The position numbers were made by a program, and so were the translations under genes. Below are positions 9,638-19,750 of a DNA stretch of 64,000 nucleotides, piece after piece (position 1 is the first letter of the stretch; each line of letters starts with the position of its first letter). The DNA comes from Phialophora verrucosa. Lineage: Eukaryota; Ascomycota; Eurotiomycetes; Chaetothyriales; Herpotrichiellaceae. A model generated the notes under the pieces. It saw nothing but the letters and a program-made list of their open reading frames with translations. It was not told the origin of the DNA and ran no database searches. The DNA lies in assembly GCA_002099365.1 (NCBI GenBank), contig MSED01000013.1:1302001-1366000 (forward strand). The letters are read 5' to 3'.

Positions 9638-12187
9638 ATGGACCATCTCTGCCTCCCCTTTGGTGCCGAGCTCACGGAAGAGGATGAAGTGCCGTATGTG
9701 TCCTACGACAACTACCACGGCGTGCCTTTCCTCGAATACGTCAAGACTAACGAAGCCTACCGCGCTGCAGCAAATATAGTAGACGCGAGGAGCGCGTCCC
9801 TGTATGGGTGCACGCTGGAGACGTCTGTGCTTGAGCGATTTCTCCAGACCTGGCTCTTCTTTGGTCTCCTTCAGGAGCTGTTGGGGGGCGACCTCTTCGA
9901 TCCGAACGACTTCGTGTGTGCTGCGACACACCCGAACACGGTGGTCATTTCGACAAGAGAACTTCCAGCCAAACTCAGACAATGGATGAGAGAACCAAAA
10001 CTTGACCAGCAGCGGCTCGACCATCTTCACCGGTGTCTGCAGATGACCTATTTGGCTCTTGTCGCCACACCCAGTGCGTTCAATGCCAAGGTGAAGATCG
10101 GCATTGCTGCCACAGCCGAAGTCGTCAGCACGGCCGTGATCCTGGCCGCAAAAGCTAGGGGTATGAGTACGGATCTACTCGTCAGCTTAGGCTGCTGGGG
10201 CGACTTGGATGAACCAAGCCTGCGGGTGGCAGGAATGCAGAAGCATCAGGGGTGGTGTCCCGCCCAGGCGGCGCTCACGCTTGAGAAGTTCTATTCGCTA
10301 CAAGCCAAGATATATATCTCTCATGTCACGAAAAGGCTTCAAGGGCAAACTCATAACGGCTGTACTTTTGACGCCTGCCGCTCCTGGCAGATCGATGTTT
10401 CGAAATACAAATCTCTCCATCTCCACCCGGGAACTTGTAGAGATGTCAAGGCGAACCAAGCAAAGGTCATCAAGGCACTGGAAGGCGGCAAAATTGCGCT
10501 ATTAGACCTGCAATTCGACCGGAAATCTAAAAGGGTTTTCGTCAAAGTTGTCCCAGCACGGCCAGACTCTTGGTTTGTCGCACTCTCTCACGTGTGGGCA
10601 GATGGCCTGGGCAACCCGAAAAGGAACTCTCTGCCTCAATGTCAGCTTGCCCGGATCTACAGTGTTATCAGAAGATTCAGCGCACCTGAATCGCCCAACC
10701 GCAGCCGCCAGAAGAGGCCTTATCTATGGCTCGATACGCTCTGCTGCCCGGTAGACCCTGGGGGCAAGCTCCTCGCTCTGGCACAAATGCCTCAAGTATA
10801 CCGAGAAGCGTCCCACGTCCTTGCTTTGGATTCGTCTCTAGTCGATGTCGACTGCAAGCACCTTCATCCGATTGAGGTGATGTCGAGAGTGTTTTCATCC
10901 GGCTGGATATTCAGGCTGTGGACTCTCAACGAAGCCAACCTGGCGTCGAAGCTGTGGATCCAATTTCGAGATGGACGTATCGAGCTACTCCAGGTTTTTG
11001 ACAATTTGTCTATAATGACGGAGCCCGAGACGTACCACTTCACGGGCGAACTTGTTAGCGAGTTTTGGAAGCTTCGAATTGAATCCAGTCAACAAAACGG
11101 CGGCGAGCTCTGGTATCTCGCGGAAGCCCTAAGATACAGATCGCTCAGCAAGATTTCCGACGAGCCGGTTTGTCTTGCAGCTCTCCTGCGGATCAAAGCA
11201 GACGTCGTTATCGGTGGAGGAGAAGGGCCATTGCCACTATCGGCCAATCGTGAGGAGCGAATGAAGAGCCTCAGGGACGAGAGGATGGCTCGCCTGTGGA
11301 GAGCAAGTGCGCAGGGCTATCCGAAGATTCCAAGGGGCCTGATATATCACGTAGGAGAGAGGCTGACGACACCGGGACTGAGATGGGCGCCCTCAACGCT
11401 GCTCAACATAAAGGACACGTCTCGCTTCCTCTATTCAGACGAAGCAGATCTTGCTCTTCCGTCGGAGAATGGGTTGATGCTCTCCTCCGCAGCATACTCG
11501 GTCTCCGTTCCTGAGCGAGTCGATGGCATTCTCGGCCGTCCTTCGACGGCGGCTTCGGGCATGTTCGATCTCCTCAAGTGCGGCGAGCGGTGGCTTCAAA
11601 TATTCAGCACGTCCGAGCAGAAGAAATATCCACCAGGCCGGGACTACCTGGCACTATATGATCTCATCGTCGAAGCAGGAAGCGGTGCAAAGTTTGAGAT
11701 ATTACTGGAACATCCCATCAACCCGCCTCGAGAGCCCGACACAAGGATGCATTGCCTTCTCGTTGCGAATGCCTCCGAAGAGAGCCACGGCCCTGGGCCG
11801 AAGACGAGGCATGTCGATTTTATTCGCCAAGGGTGGATCAGTAGTCTCGACGACGTCACATGTGGTTTCCTCGATTCCTTACTATCGCAGGCCCAAGCGC
11901 TTCAAAACGATAGCATTACCCACGAGATCCATGAGAACGGCAAGCACGGCCCCCAAGATCCGCGTTACCTTAATACTATCAAACGACTCCTAGCAAAGGT
12001 GGGAGATATGGTCAACCGGCTAGAGGGCGCGTTGAACGAGACCGGCCAACATCTTCCTGAGAATGGGCTTGGGCTTCGACAGGAACGACGTCCGGCCATT
12101 TTTGCCCTGCTTTCGCGCTTCTACCGAAACAGGTATCTGGTCGAAGAAATGGACTTTCCTGTCACGCAGAAGTATTGTCTCGACTAG
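9638..12187 (+). CDS. HET-domain protein (heterokaryon incompatibility-like)
   Basis: Large intronless protein, 849 aa from the ATG at 9638, with a central HET (heterokaryon incompatibility) domain. HET proteins in filamentous fungi control nonself recognition and programmed cell death after hyphal fusion. The domain signature is seen in order: FVALSHVWADG at about residues 313-323, then YLWLDTLCCPV, then MPQVYREASHVLALDSS, then a W-containing FRLWTLNEA segment. The variant with WADG and CCPV marks the subgroup whose N-terminal region (residues 1-300, Cys-containing, no recognised domain) and long C-terminal region are poorly characterised. The frame is open to 9446, but the extra 64 residues contain a hydrophobic stretch that is not expected in the family. 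Its partner and allelic specificity cannot be inferred. Confidence 0.8.
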   Translation: MDHLCLPFGAELTEEDEVPYVSYDNYHGVPFLEYVKTNEAYRAAANIVDARSASLYGCTLETSVLERFLQTWLFFGLLQELLGGDLFDPNDFVCAATHPNTVVISTRELPAKLRQWMREPKLDQQRLDHLHRCLQMTYLALVATPSAFNAKVKIGIAATAEVVSTAVILAAKARGMSTDLLVSLGCWGDLDEPSLRVAGMQKHQGWCPAQAALTLEKFYSLQAKIYISHVTKRLQGQTHNGCTFDACRSWQIDVSKYKSLHLHPGTCRDVKANQAKVIKALEGGKIALLDLQFDRKSKRVFVKVVPARPDSWFVALSHVWADGLGNPKRNSLPQCQLARIYSVIRRFSAPESPNRSRQKRPYLWLDTLCCPVDPGGKLLALAQMPQVYREASHVLALDSSLVDVDCKHLHPIEVMSRVFSSGWIFRLWTLNEANLASKLWIQFRDGRIELLQVFDNLSIMTEPETYHFTGELVSEFWKLRIESSQQNGGELWYLAEALRYRSLSKISDEPVCLAALLRIKADVVIGGGEGPLPLSANREERMKSLRDERMARLWRASAQGYPKIPRGLIYHVGERLTTPGLRWAPSTLLNIKDTSRFLYSDEADLALPSENGLMLSSAAYSVSVPERVDGILGRPSTAASGMFDLLKCGERWLQIFSTSEQKKYPPGRDYLALYDLIVEAGSGAKFEILLEHPINPPREPDTRMHCLLVANASEESHGPGPKTRHVDFIRQGWISSLDDVTCGFLDSLLSQAQALQNDSITHEIHENGKHGPQDPRYLNTIKRLLAKVGDMVNRLEGALNETGQHLPENGLGLRQERRPAIFALLSRFYRNRYLVEEMDFPVTQKYCLD

Positions 12188-14062
12188 GAGGATTGGCGTG
12201 TCAAGATATGAGTTGCGAGAAGAATGTACCCACTTTGCTTTATGAGGGGTGCTAATTTCGACTTTAACCCCTAGGTACCTAACACTGTAAGTAGAGACGC
12301 GTGAACCAGACACAGCGCGGTGCTCAGACGTAGGCAAGCAATCTCGCTCGCTCGCTCGCTCACTCACCACGTACAAGAAGCCCTCTTATCCCCACTCATC
12401 TCATACCACAAATGACCCTGGCTCTCCATCTTCAAACCCTTTTCCCCCCACCACCATCTACCACTTCTTCAAGCATCGAGGCCTGGCCTCATAGATACGT
12501 ATATCCCACACGTCGCGCCTGACCCCTTGGCTGCTGCCCGTGGTATTTCCTCTGAGACTCGCGGTTCTGGAAACGGCGCTTCTCTGAATTGAGCTTCGAG
12601 GCCAGCACAGTCGATCACAGGGAGCGATCTCAGGGTATGGTCTCCATAACAATCACCGCTGAAATGGAGAGGACACATAGCAGAGATTCTCATCTTGCTC
12701 AATCATGTCATGTCGACAGCTGAACACGCTATAGAAGTATTGTCTACAGCGTCGAAAGCAACTAGCTAGTTGGTTCTTAACAATCTTCGTCGCCGGGACA
12801 TTCTCAAACGAAACACAATTTCCCCTTCCCGTCCAAGCCAGTCTCCACACCGCAAACCGCTGCCTGTTCGATCGTTCAACAAGTATGGAGTATCCAGGAG
12901 ATGTAGTCGCGAAGCTGAATAGTAGGACTGATCACATGTGACGAGGCTGCGTTGGTCGTGGTTTTTCATGCAGGGGTTGCGTGGCTTTATTCCCGCGGAA
13001 CCGTGGCCGACCGACTAGGAGTATACATGAGTATGTCTGGCACCCGAGCGCTGTCGTAAACGGCCGGACAGTGCTGTGTATGGATCCGTTGTGGATGGAG
13101 CTCGTATAGCATTGTACACAGGGACCACGTCCTCGTGGTCGGACGTCGTTTCTCGGGGCCATTACATAGTCCATTGTAGGGCCGGTGGGCCGACAGTGGC
13201 AGGTGCTGCGTACATAGATATTCTACAGCGTTGGATTGGACTTTCTTTGTTCAAAATCTCGTTCCAGACTATCGTAGCGACATCCTGGGCAATGCGCGCC
13301 AATGTTGATCGCTCACTCGCTGCGTGAAATAAAGCCACAGGAAGGAGTAATACGAGGTACAGTACGTCCGTCTGGTTCAGCACGGTCGAAAACTCGTACA
13401 TAGATCGACTCGGTTCTGATTTAGTCCGTGCGCGGCGCGGCGCTGGAAATATTCCTCTTCAAGTATCAGGATATTAGCGCAACCACACCTCGTATTATCG
13501 TGCTGATATAATCTGCAGATTGGTCAACATGATCGGATGAGATTGATCCGCGCTTTCGAGACCAATAAGATAGAGAGTCCACTGTTCCCAGGGATTATGG
13601 CCAGCTTGTCGGCGGTCCAACTGAAGGCTCGGCACAGATGCGAGAGTTACAAGGGTCAGCGTAGGACTGCGCTTCGTCAACGACTTCTGTGGCCAAGCAC
13701 AGAGTAGCACCCCCTTTTCAATACCATTTTGCAAGGCCAGGTATATCCAGAAGTTCGCACCGCTCGCCCATGCAATGTGGTGAGTGCCGTCCATGCAATG
13801 TGGTGTTCGTAATCATCGGAAATGTCTATCTATATGTCAAGGTTTACCGACGAGGACCCCAATCATTGCAACATGTCGCACGGGCGAGATGTTCTCATCA
13901 GCGTGAGCAATACGATGGACTGGCACGCAAGAGTAAGACGCGTCATGCCTTTCCAGTGAGAAGGCTTGTCATCGAGGCCGAACGATTTATATCATACAGC
14001 AGCCTTCAAGAATGGTGGTTGATTCCCGTGTCCATTCTGACACTTTTCTGAGATTTCCTATC
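12188..14062. other. long intergenic region with a TCGC microsatellite
   Basis: About 1.9 kb between the HET stop and the monooxygenase start. It holds a short TCGC-type microsatellite at 12344-12367. Remaining ORFs are short, overlapping and without recognisable products. Confidence 0.5.
12344..12367. repeat. TCGC/TCAC tetranucleotide microsatellite
   Basis: Six consecutive four-base units, the first four TCGC and the last two TCAC. It lies about 160 bases after the HET gene stop. Confidence 0.8.
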
Positions 14063-15483
14063 ATGACCGTCGCCGAGGGAGCAGTTCTAGAGAATGGTAT
14101 TCAGAAGTCGCCATCTGTGATTGTGGTAAGTACTCAAGAGCTTCTTAAATAACATTTTGAGCCAGTGTCCTCTGGTCAACCGGTCTGATGCTATGCGAGC
14201 AGGTCGGCGCTGGACCAGTCGGACTTCTGACAGCCAAACGTCTGATCCAAGCTGGCATCCCCACAACCATCCTGGAAGCGCAACCGGAGATTGAACAATC
14301 CCCTCGGGCAATGGTATATCAGCCCATCGCAGTCCGTGAGCTGGACAAAGCCGGTATCCTAGAGTCTGCACGCGAAATTGGGTCCAGCGCCAAGGTTGTT
14401 AGCTGGCGGAAATTGAACGGAGAAGTGATTGCTGTGCTTGGTCGGCCGTACGTGCCCGATGCTGGCGAGGGAGCGCAGTATGAGACGCTAGTTTTGGGCC
14501 AACATGAGCTGTCGAAGATAATCCTGAAAGAAATTGAGAAGACAGCAGTACTAGGGAGAATTCTGTTCAACCATCGAGTCGTTGCATTCGACCAGCAAGC
14601 GGACTCGGTGACCGTGGCTGTGGTGACGGGGAAGAAGGAGACAATCGATTTTTCTGCCTCGTATCTCGTCGCTGCGGACGGCGGACGGTCGACGTTGAGG
14701 CGTCTGCTTGGTGTCTCATTCGACGGCTTCACCTGGCCACAGCAACTGGTTGCCACGGATGTCGTGTATCCATTCGATAAATATGGGTACGACGCGACGA
14801 ATTTGATCTGGTAGGTCCACGGTCCATCTCGAAGTTCGCAAGCATCTCATTGACATCAAGTTACAGTGACAATGACCATTGGGGTGTAATCACAAAGATC
14901 AACGGCGCGAATCTGTGGCGGGTTTCGTACGGCGAGATGGAGAATCTCACCTACGAGCAAATGCAGCAAAGGCAACCCATGAAGTATGAGAAGTTGTTCC
15001 CAGGACCCCGTCCGTTGGAGTACGAACTGAAGAATTTCTCGCCCTACCGAATCCACCAGCGGTGCGCCAGCAGGTTCCGCGTTGGTCGAGCGCTGCTGGC
15101 GGGCGATGCAGCGCATTTGTGCAACCCCATGGGAGCGTAGGGATGTCTTGTCCGATCTGAGAATCTTGCTGATATGATACAGAATGGGACTGACGGGCGG
15201 GCTTCTCGATGCTGGTGCCCTGGCTGATGTCCTCATTGTGACAATCCAGGACCCGGCGTATTCCAACGGTAGCCTTCTTGACAGATACGCTCAAGTCCGC
15301 CGTGACATCTTCTTGAACGTCGTAGATCCACTCACCCAGGCGAACCTGCGACGTCTTTGCGAGGGAGACCCTAACACCCTGCACCAGACGGATCCGTTCC
15401 TGAAAAAGCTGGTGGAGTCCGACGTGGAGGAGAAGGCACGGATGCGACCCAATGCTCCTCCGTTAGCCATCAACATGCTGTAG
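14063..15483 (+). CDS. FAD-dependent aromatic monooxygenase (PHBH/UbiH fold)
   Basis: Flavoprotein hydroxylase expected to use NAD(P)H and O2 on an aromatic or phenolic substrate. Four exons are read: 14063-14125, 14203-14810, 14867-15136 and 15183-15483, 413 aa. Introns are 77, 56 and 46 nt with GTAAGT, GTAGGT and GTAGGG donors and CAG acceptors, and every junction restores the family consensus. Motifs in order: GAGPVG nucleotide-binding loop at residues 23-28, the ADGGRS motif near 179-184, and GRALLAGDAAHLCNP near 276-290 (GD motif binding the ribityl of FAD). It lacks the C-terminal thioredoxin-like domain of phenol hydroxylases, so it belongs to the short single-domain class. It is convergent with an MFS exporter whose stop lies 15 nt away, suggesting hydroxylation and export of one compound. 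Substrate not determinable. Confidence 0.85.
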
Positions 15484-15498
15484 CTGGATCGTCTCCCA

Positions 15499-17271
15499 TC
15501 ACACCCGATCATAGACCTTATTGACAACGTTTCCTCCGCTCACATAGCCCTTGTCGTCGCCTTCTCTCTGCGGATCTCTCATCCTTTGATCCTCCTCCAT
15601 CTGCTCGCATTCGGCAGTCTCTTTCGCCTTAAGCTCCTTCAACTCCTTGCAGAATCTGCTGTTGTCCCTAATGCGGTCACCAAACCTGATGAATGCAAAT
15701 GGTATAATGCACATCCCAAGACTCAAAAAACCAAGCACACTGCACGCCCACGCAATGCCAAGATTAGAAAACATTGCGTGCCCGGCGAGCGGTAGTACTG
15801 TTCCGAAGACGCTTCTCGCTGTACTCGCCATGCCCTGGGCACTAGCCGCGAAGGTCTCGTAGGCGTCACTAAGATAGTTTAGTAAAGCCATGAAAATCAG
15901 TGTAAAAGCGGCCCCGAAAACTATCCCTGACGCCACGGGAGCCAACCAAAAGGTCCCGGGTTTCGCGCTCCAACCGATCCAAAACAGCGAGACAACGTAG
16001 AGCGGCCCACCAATGCAGGCCAGAGGCAACCGCCTGTACTCTTCCTGCTCGGCCCATTTTGCATTCCTCTTCCTCGCTTTTGCCAGATAAGAATCCCACC
16101 AAAGGTATACCGGGGTGGCGAGGAGAGACCCCAGACCAATCGGAATGAACGCAAGACCAGCCAAGCCGTATGACCATCCATACACTGAGTCTGGCCCTAA
16201 GAAAATAACTGGATATGCTTCGAAGTAGAGGTAGAAGATACCGTACGCCAAAGCACAATATGCAGAGACACACATGACAATGACCTCCTGAAACAGCATG
16301 CGGTAGGGGCGAGTCATGACGACGGTGATGACGTATCGAGCGGTCTTCTTCTGGAGGTCGGTTTTGGCGATGATATCTGGGTCCCCTGTCTCTTTGCGCA
16401 GTCTCGCAGCTTTGCGGCTCAAGAGAACGGGAGCGTAAGTCTCTGGCATTAGAACAATAACGGGTATGGTTGCAACAGCCAGAAGCGTGCCCAGGGCGAA
16501 CACCCATCGCCAAGATGTGTTTTCAGCAATAAAGCCAGAGATTGCCGGTGCCAGAACAGGTCCCAAGGCAGTAGAACTCATAAAAAAGGCCATTGCCAGG
16601 CCGCGCTCTCTGGGGTCATTGTACACGTCCGCATATAATCCGCCAGTGATTGCGATTGGCCCCGAAAATCCAATCCCGCATATAAAGCGAAAGAAGAGCA
16701 GAGATGGCCAATTCGGAGCGACCGCACATGCCATGCTGAAGAGGGTTGCCAGGGAGAAGAAGCTTAAGATCACTCGCTGTCGGCCATTGTTCTCGGACAG
16801 AGGTCCGCAGAGCGTTGGTCCGATGACATAGCCGGCCAGGAAACAAGATATAGGAAGTGGTATCTGGACCTTCTGAGTCACATTGTAGTGATCTGCAATG
16901 AAATCGATCGCCCCGCTGGGGAGGGATGAGGAGAAGGTGCTGTTCATGACGGTCATGATGCCTGCGAAAAAGATGTAAAGCTTCTTGCGCCGGGGGAAAT
17001 TGTATGGGTTGTCGGGATCCGAAGAGCTGAAGGCTATTACCTTCCGCGCGTTCCTCTTTTCGTGGGTCTCATCTGGCGCCACGCTGGGGGGTCGCCCGCT
17101 TGTAAGAGTGTCTTGGGAGGCATCGGAGGGGTCGAAATCGAGCTTGACGTCTGGGAGAATGTTAGAGGCCTGGGTCCCTGTAGTACACGGGCTCTTACCT
17201 TGTAATGATTGTGACGCACTCAAGGTGTTTCTCACCGATACGTGGCCTCCATCGTGAGTATCAAGACCCAT
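15499..17271 (-). CDS. DHA1-family MFS multidrug/polyamine transporter
   Basis: Twelve-helix major facilitator of the drug:H+ antiporter-1 group (Flr1/Tpo1-like), probably in the plasma membrane. The first helix begins after the family-typical NPYNFPRRKKL segment. A variant of motif A, GPLSENNGRQRV, lies between helices 2 and 3, and WRWVFALGT lies at helix 6. A likely 48-nt intron at 17151-17198 (GTAAGA donor, CTCTAACAT branch, CCCAG acceptor) splits off exon 1 (17199-17271), giving 574 aa. Because 48 is a multiple of three without a stop, the unspliced frame is also open and would give 590 aa. The N-terminus is cytoplasmic and Ser/Thr-rich; the C-terminus is acidic and charged. Substrate is unknown; the convergent monooxygenase hints at an aromatic product. 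Confidence 0.85.
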   Translation of the reverse strand: MGLDTHDGGHVSVRNTLSASQSLQGKSPCTTGTQASNILPDVKLDFDPSDASQDTLTSGRPPSVAPDETHEKRNARKVIAFSSSDPDNPYNFPRRKKLYIFFAGIMTVMNSTFSSSLPSGAIDFIADHYNVTQKVQIPLPISCFLAGYVIGPTLCGPLSENNGRQRVILSFFSLATLFSMACAVAPNWPSLLFFRFICGIGFSGPIAITGGLYADVYNDPRERGLAMAFFMSSTALGPVLAPAISGFIAENTSWRWVFALGTLLAVATIPVIVLMPETYAPVLLSRKAARLRKETGDPDIIAKTDLQKKTARYVITVVMTRPYRMLFQEVIVMCVSAYCALAYGIFYLYFEAYPVIFLGPDSVYGWSYGLAGLAFIPIGLGSLLATPVYLWWDSYLAKARKRNAKWAEQEEYRRLPLACIGGPLYVVSLFWIGWSAKPGTFWLAPVASGIVFGAAFTLIFMALLNYLSDAYETFAASAQGMASTARSVFGTVLPLAGHAMFSNLGIAWACSVLGFLSLGMCIIPFAFIRFGDRIRDNSRFCKELKELKAKETAECEQMEEDQRMRDPQREGDDKGYVSGGNVVNKVYDRV

Positions 17272-17970
17272 AACCGAGTCAAATCAAATACAGATAGCAC
17301 GGTGGCGGCAGAATGATAGGAAATCTAGGACACAACTCGCAAAGAAGCAGCAACGGAAATAAAGGAATCAGAAGTGAAAGATACGCAGGACATGTGTTTG
17401 AAGACGGACACCGTGGAAATTGTACGGTGCAAAAGTCCGCCCAACGAAGCATCAGAAATGTACATCGGCGTCTGAACCGTGTGGGAACCATGATCAAGCC
17501 CATGCCGCAAGGAGATACTGGGTATGTCAACGACCAATCCGGCATCCCGGGCGACGGTGTAGTGTCTCTTGATCAGCCACTGGCCGTGAAGATGAAGCTT
17601 GTGATAGAGAGGGTTTAGGGATCGGTTATGACGGCAGAGGACAATGGAGAAATTTTGTTCAAAAGAGAAAGAGGAATGTCGAAAGGCGCAGAGGAAGCTC
17701 CAATTGTGGTGCGTGCGGAGAAATTCCAGCCGAGGGACGCAATCGATTGTGGCAGGCGGAGCGACATCGGAAATGTAACTGCGGCATTCATGAGCAGAAA
17801 AGGATATCTTGGGTTGTCGTGATAAATTAGGAAATTATACAGAATTGATGCACATGTTCTATCGTCTTATCTTGCCATTACCGAACGCCATTGCCAAAGA
17901 AGCCCTTGAAAGCTTAACCACATCTCGCTTGCCGCATACCAGCTCCTCTTGAAAAGCGATTGGTTTGTTC
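17272..17970. other. intergenic, no gene seen
   Basis: Upstream region of the MFS transporter and 3' flank of the next small gene. A plus-strand ORF of 101 codons (17313-17618) has no recognisable product and looks like chance. Confidence 0.45.
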
Positions 17971-18255
17971 TCAAACTATCCTCCGACTCTCCTCAGGACT
18001 CCTGCGTGTCTTCTCATCCCCAGCCCGGCCGGCAGAGTACTCGGGCAGCCCTGATACAACGCTTTGGTAACTTGGCAAGTCCGGCACCGCAACCTGTTGT
18101 TGCTTTCGCAGCTGACGAGAACCGACAACGGTGGGTTTGCCGTGGACATCCGAATACTGTTCTTCGGCGAGGCGTGCCTTTTCTCGCTTCTTCTCTTTGC
18201 GCTCGTGGACGACGTAGCCGATGAGGATGGCGGAGCCAACGATGATTGATGCCAT
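17971..18255 (-). CDS. small single-pass membrane protein, hypothetical
   Basis: Ninety-four residues. The first 15 (MASIIVGSAILIGYV) are a hydrophobic anchor with little in front, immediately followed by a strongly basic KEKKREKAR stretch and a Gln/Pro/Ser-rich tail. That layout fits a tail-out type III membrane protein of an endomembrane or mitochondrial surface. No family is recognised. The 41-bp tandem repeat at 18348-18456 lies within 200 bases upstream of its ATG, in the promoter or leader. Coding status rests on composition and topology only. Confidence 0.5.
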   Translation of the reverse strand: MASIIVGSAILIGYVVHERKEKKREKARLAEEQYSDVHGKPTVVGSRQLRKQQQVAVPDLPSYQSVVSGLPEYSAGRAGDEKTRRSPEESRRIV

Positions 18256-19261
18256 ATCGAGTTTTTGATTGAACTGCTGACGCAGGGATTCGTGGGGTGA
18301 GGTGAGAACAGGTGCTTGATGCTGCTGTTGCTTCGGTGGTGCTTGGTGATTGAGATGTGATGCTCGGATGATTGTGGTAGTGGTTGACGATTGAGATGTG
18401 ATGCTCGGATGATTGTGGTAGTGGTTGACGATTGAGATGTGATGCTCGGATGATTGCTATGCAAGATGCTGTCGTTATTGCTGTGATCTCGTCCAGTATA
18501 TATATCTACAAGGCTCGTCGACCCATTCATGAAGTATTTGTGGTCTCTTGCCACCTATTGGCCAGCAATGAAGTCATGGACGTATTCTGCCCTTTTGGGT
18601 TTGCTCCGCCGCGCCTCGCTGGCACCCAAGCCTCCCCAAAATGACAAATGTCGGTGCTCGTGCCGCTGCTCGCCTCTGCAGGGGCTCAGCGGTAGCGTAT
18701 TCGCTTCACTTGTCGTGCTTAAGAACATCGAACTCGATGCGCCAAGCTGCGTATTTTCCACATGCATTTCTGCAAATACGAAGAGATTGCAATGGAGAGA
18801 GGTTGTGATGCATTTGACATTGAGATTCCGCCTGTCTCAAACGCAAAATCTAACGCAGCAAGGAGGCTTCGCTCAGCCGCCAAGTATTTTGTACACTGCA
18901 ATAATCGTCCGTGCTCGTTACATCCTGGTGGACACTGATAGTCCTCAATCCCATGTCCTGTTTCTGGGTCCTGGTTTCCATCTCTAGTATCAATGCAAGT
19001 CGTGACAGGCTACGACGGCTAACCGCCATGAGAGCTCTAGCAGCGGCATGGCCACTACGCAGTATGTTCACCCAGCATGTTCTGCAGGTCGCGCCGCGGA
19101 CAGCGCACTCAGACATGCACGCACCTCTGGCGCTCCATGACGGAGATTCCGATATGTCGACAACTTCGGGGAGGGCTGTTGTTCAGAGTAAAGGTCGAGT
19201 TCATCTGAGTGACTGTCAGAAAAGTCCTCACCAGTGATTTCAAGCTCGAGACAGCAGCGAC
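18256..19261. other. intergenic with a 41-bp minisatellite
   Basis: Contains the tandem repeat described separately and otherwise only short unrecognised ORFs. A TATATATA-like stretch follows the repeat near 18497-18506, which could be the core promoter of a plus-strand transcript or simply AT-rich DNA. Confidence 0.4.
18348..18456. repeat. 41-bp tandem repeat, about 2.7 copies
   Basis: A 41-base unit beginning GATTGAGATGTGATGCTCGG starts at 18348, 18389 and 18430. The first two copies are identical over their full length and the third breaks off after 27 bases. The array sits upstream of the small minus-strand gene at 17971-18255. Confidence 0.95.
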
Positions 19262-19750
19262 TTACCCAAAGCACATGAACTTCTTCCAACCCCTGCCACC
19301 TTCTGTCCTCCGATTCAGGCGTAAGTCGGTGAATTTTTCTCCATTAGGCCCGGTCACCATGTCGAATTCGCTTGCAGGCGGACCGGCAGTCCGTGCGAGA
19401 GTTGCCCTATGTTTCGAGTTGACAACAGCAGCATAAACATGTAGTTTAGCAACCGGATGATCCTGATTGCTGCTCGAAAGTGGTAGATCTGGTTGCACAG
19501 TGGGACTATCCTCATCGATGGCACCGAGCAGTCTTTGAGGCGGGGTCAGCCGCCACGGTCGGTTGCCTGAATTGCTGTACATTGAAGGCGGGGTTGCAAC
19601 GGCCGTAGTCGGCGGCGATGGAGGAGGCGACGAGGCTGCAGTTGGGGAGTAGAGTGTGCTTGAAGATGATAATGTGCTGTCGAAAGATTCTGATGGTGAT
19701 GGAGATCGGGAACGGGACAGGCCGTCGGCCTGTACGTTACGTGGAGGCAT
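19262..19750 (-). CDS. small Ser/Pro-rich hypothetical protein
   Basis: 162 aa. Residues 1-70 are low-complexity Ser/Pro/Thr. The second half is ordinary sequence, with a GPNGEKFTDLRL segment and an aromatic/basic GGRGWKKFMCFG end. No family is recognised. The stop codon TAA overlaps a strong GTAAGT splice donor (TTTGG|GTAAGT context), so the mature transcript may splice at this point and continue into another exon downstream; I could not identify that exon with confidence. No signal peptide or membrane segment. Confidence 0.5.
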   Translation of the reverse strand: MPPRNVQADGLSRSRSPSPSESFDSTLSSSSTLYSPTAASSPPPSPPTTAVATPPSMYSNSGNRPWRLTPPQRLLGAIDEDSPTVQPDLPLSSSNQDHPVAKLHVYAAVVNSKHRATLARTAGPPASEFDMVTGPNGEKFTDLRLNRRTEGGRGWKKFMCFG

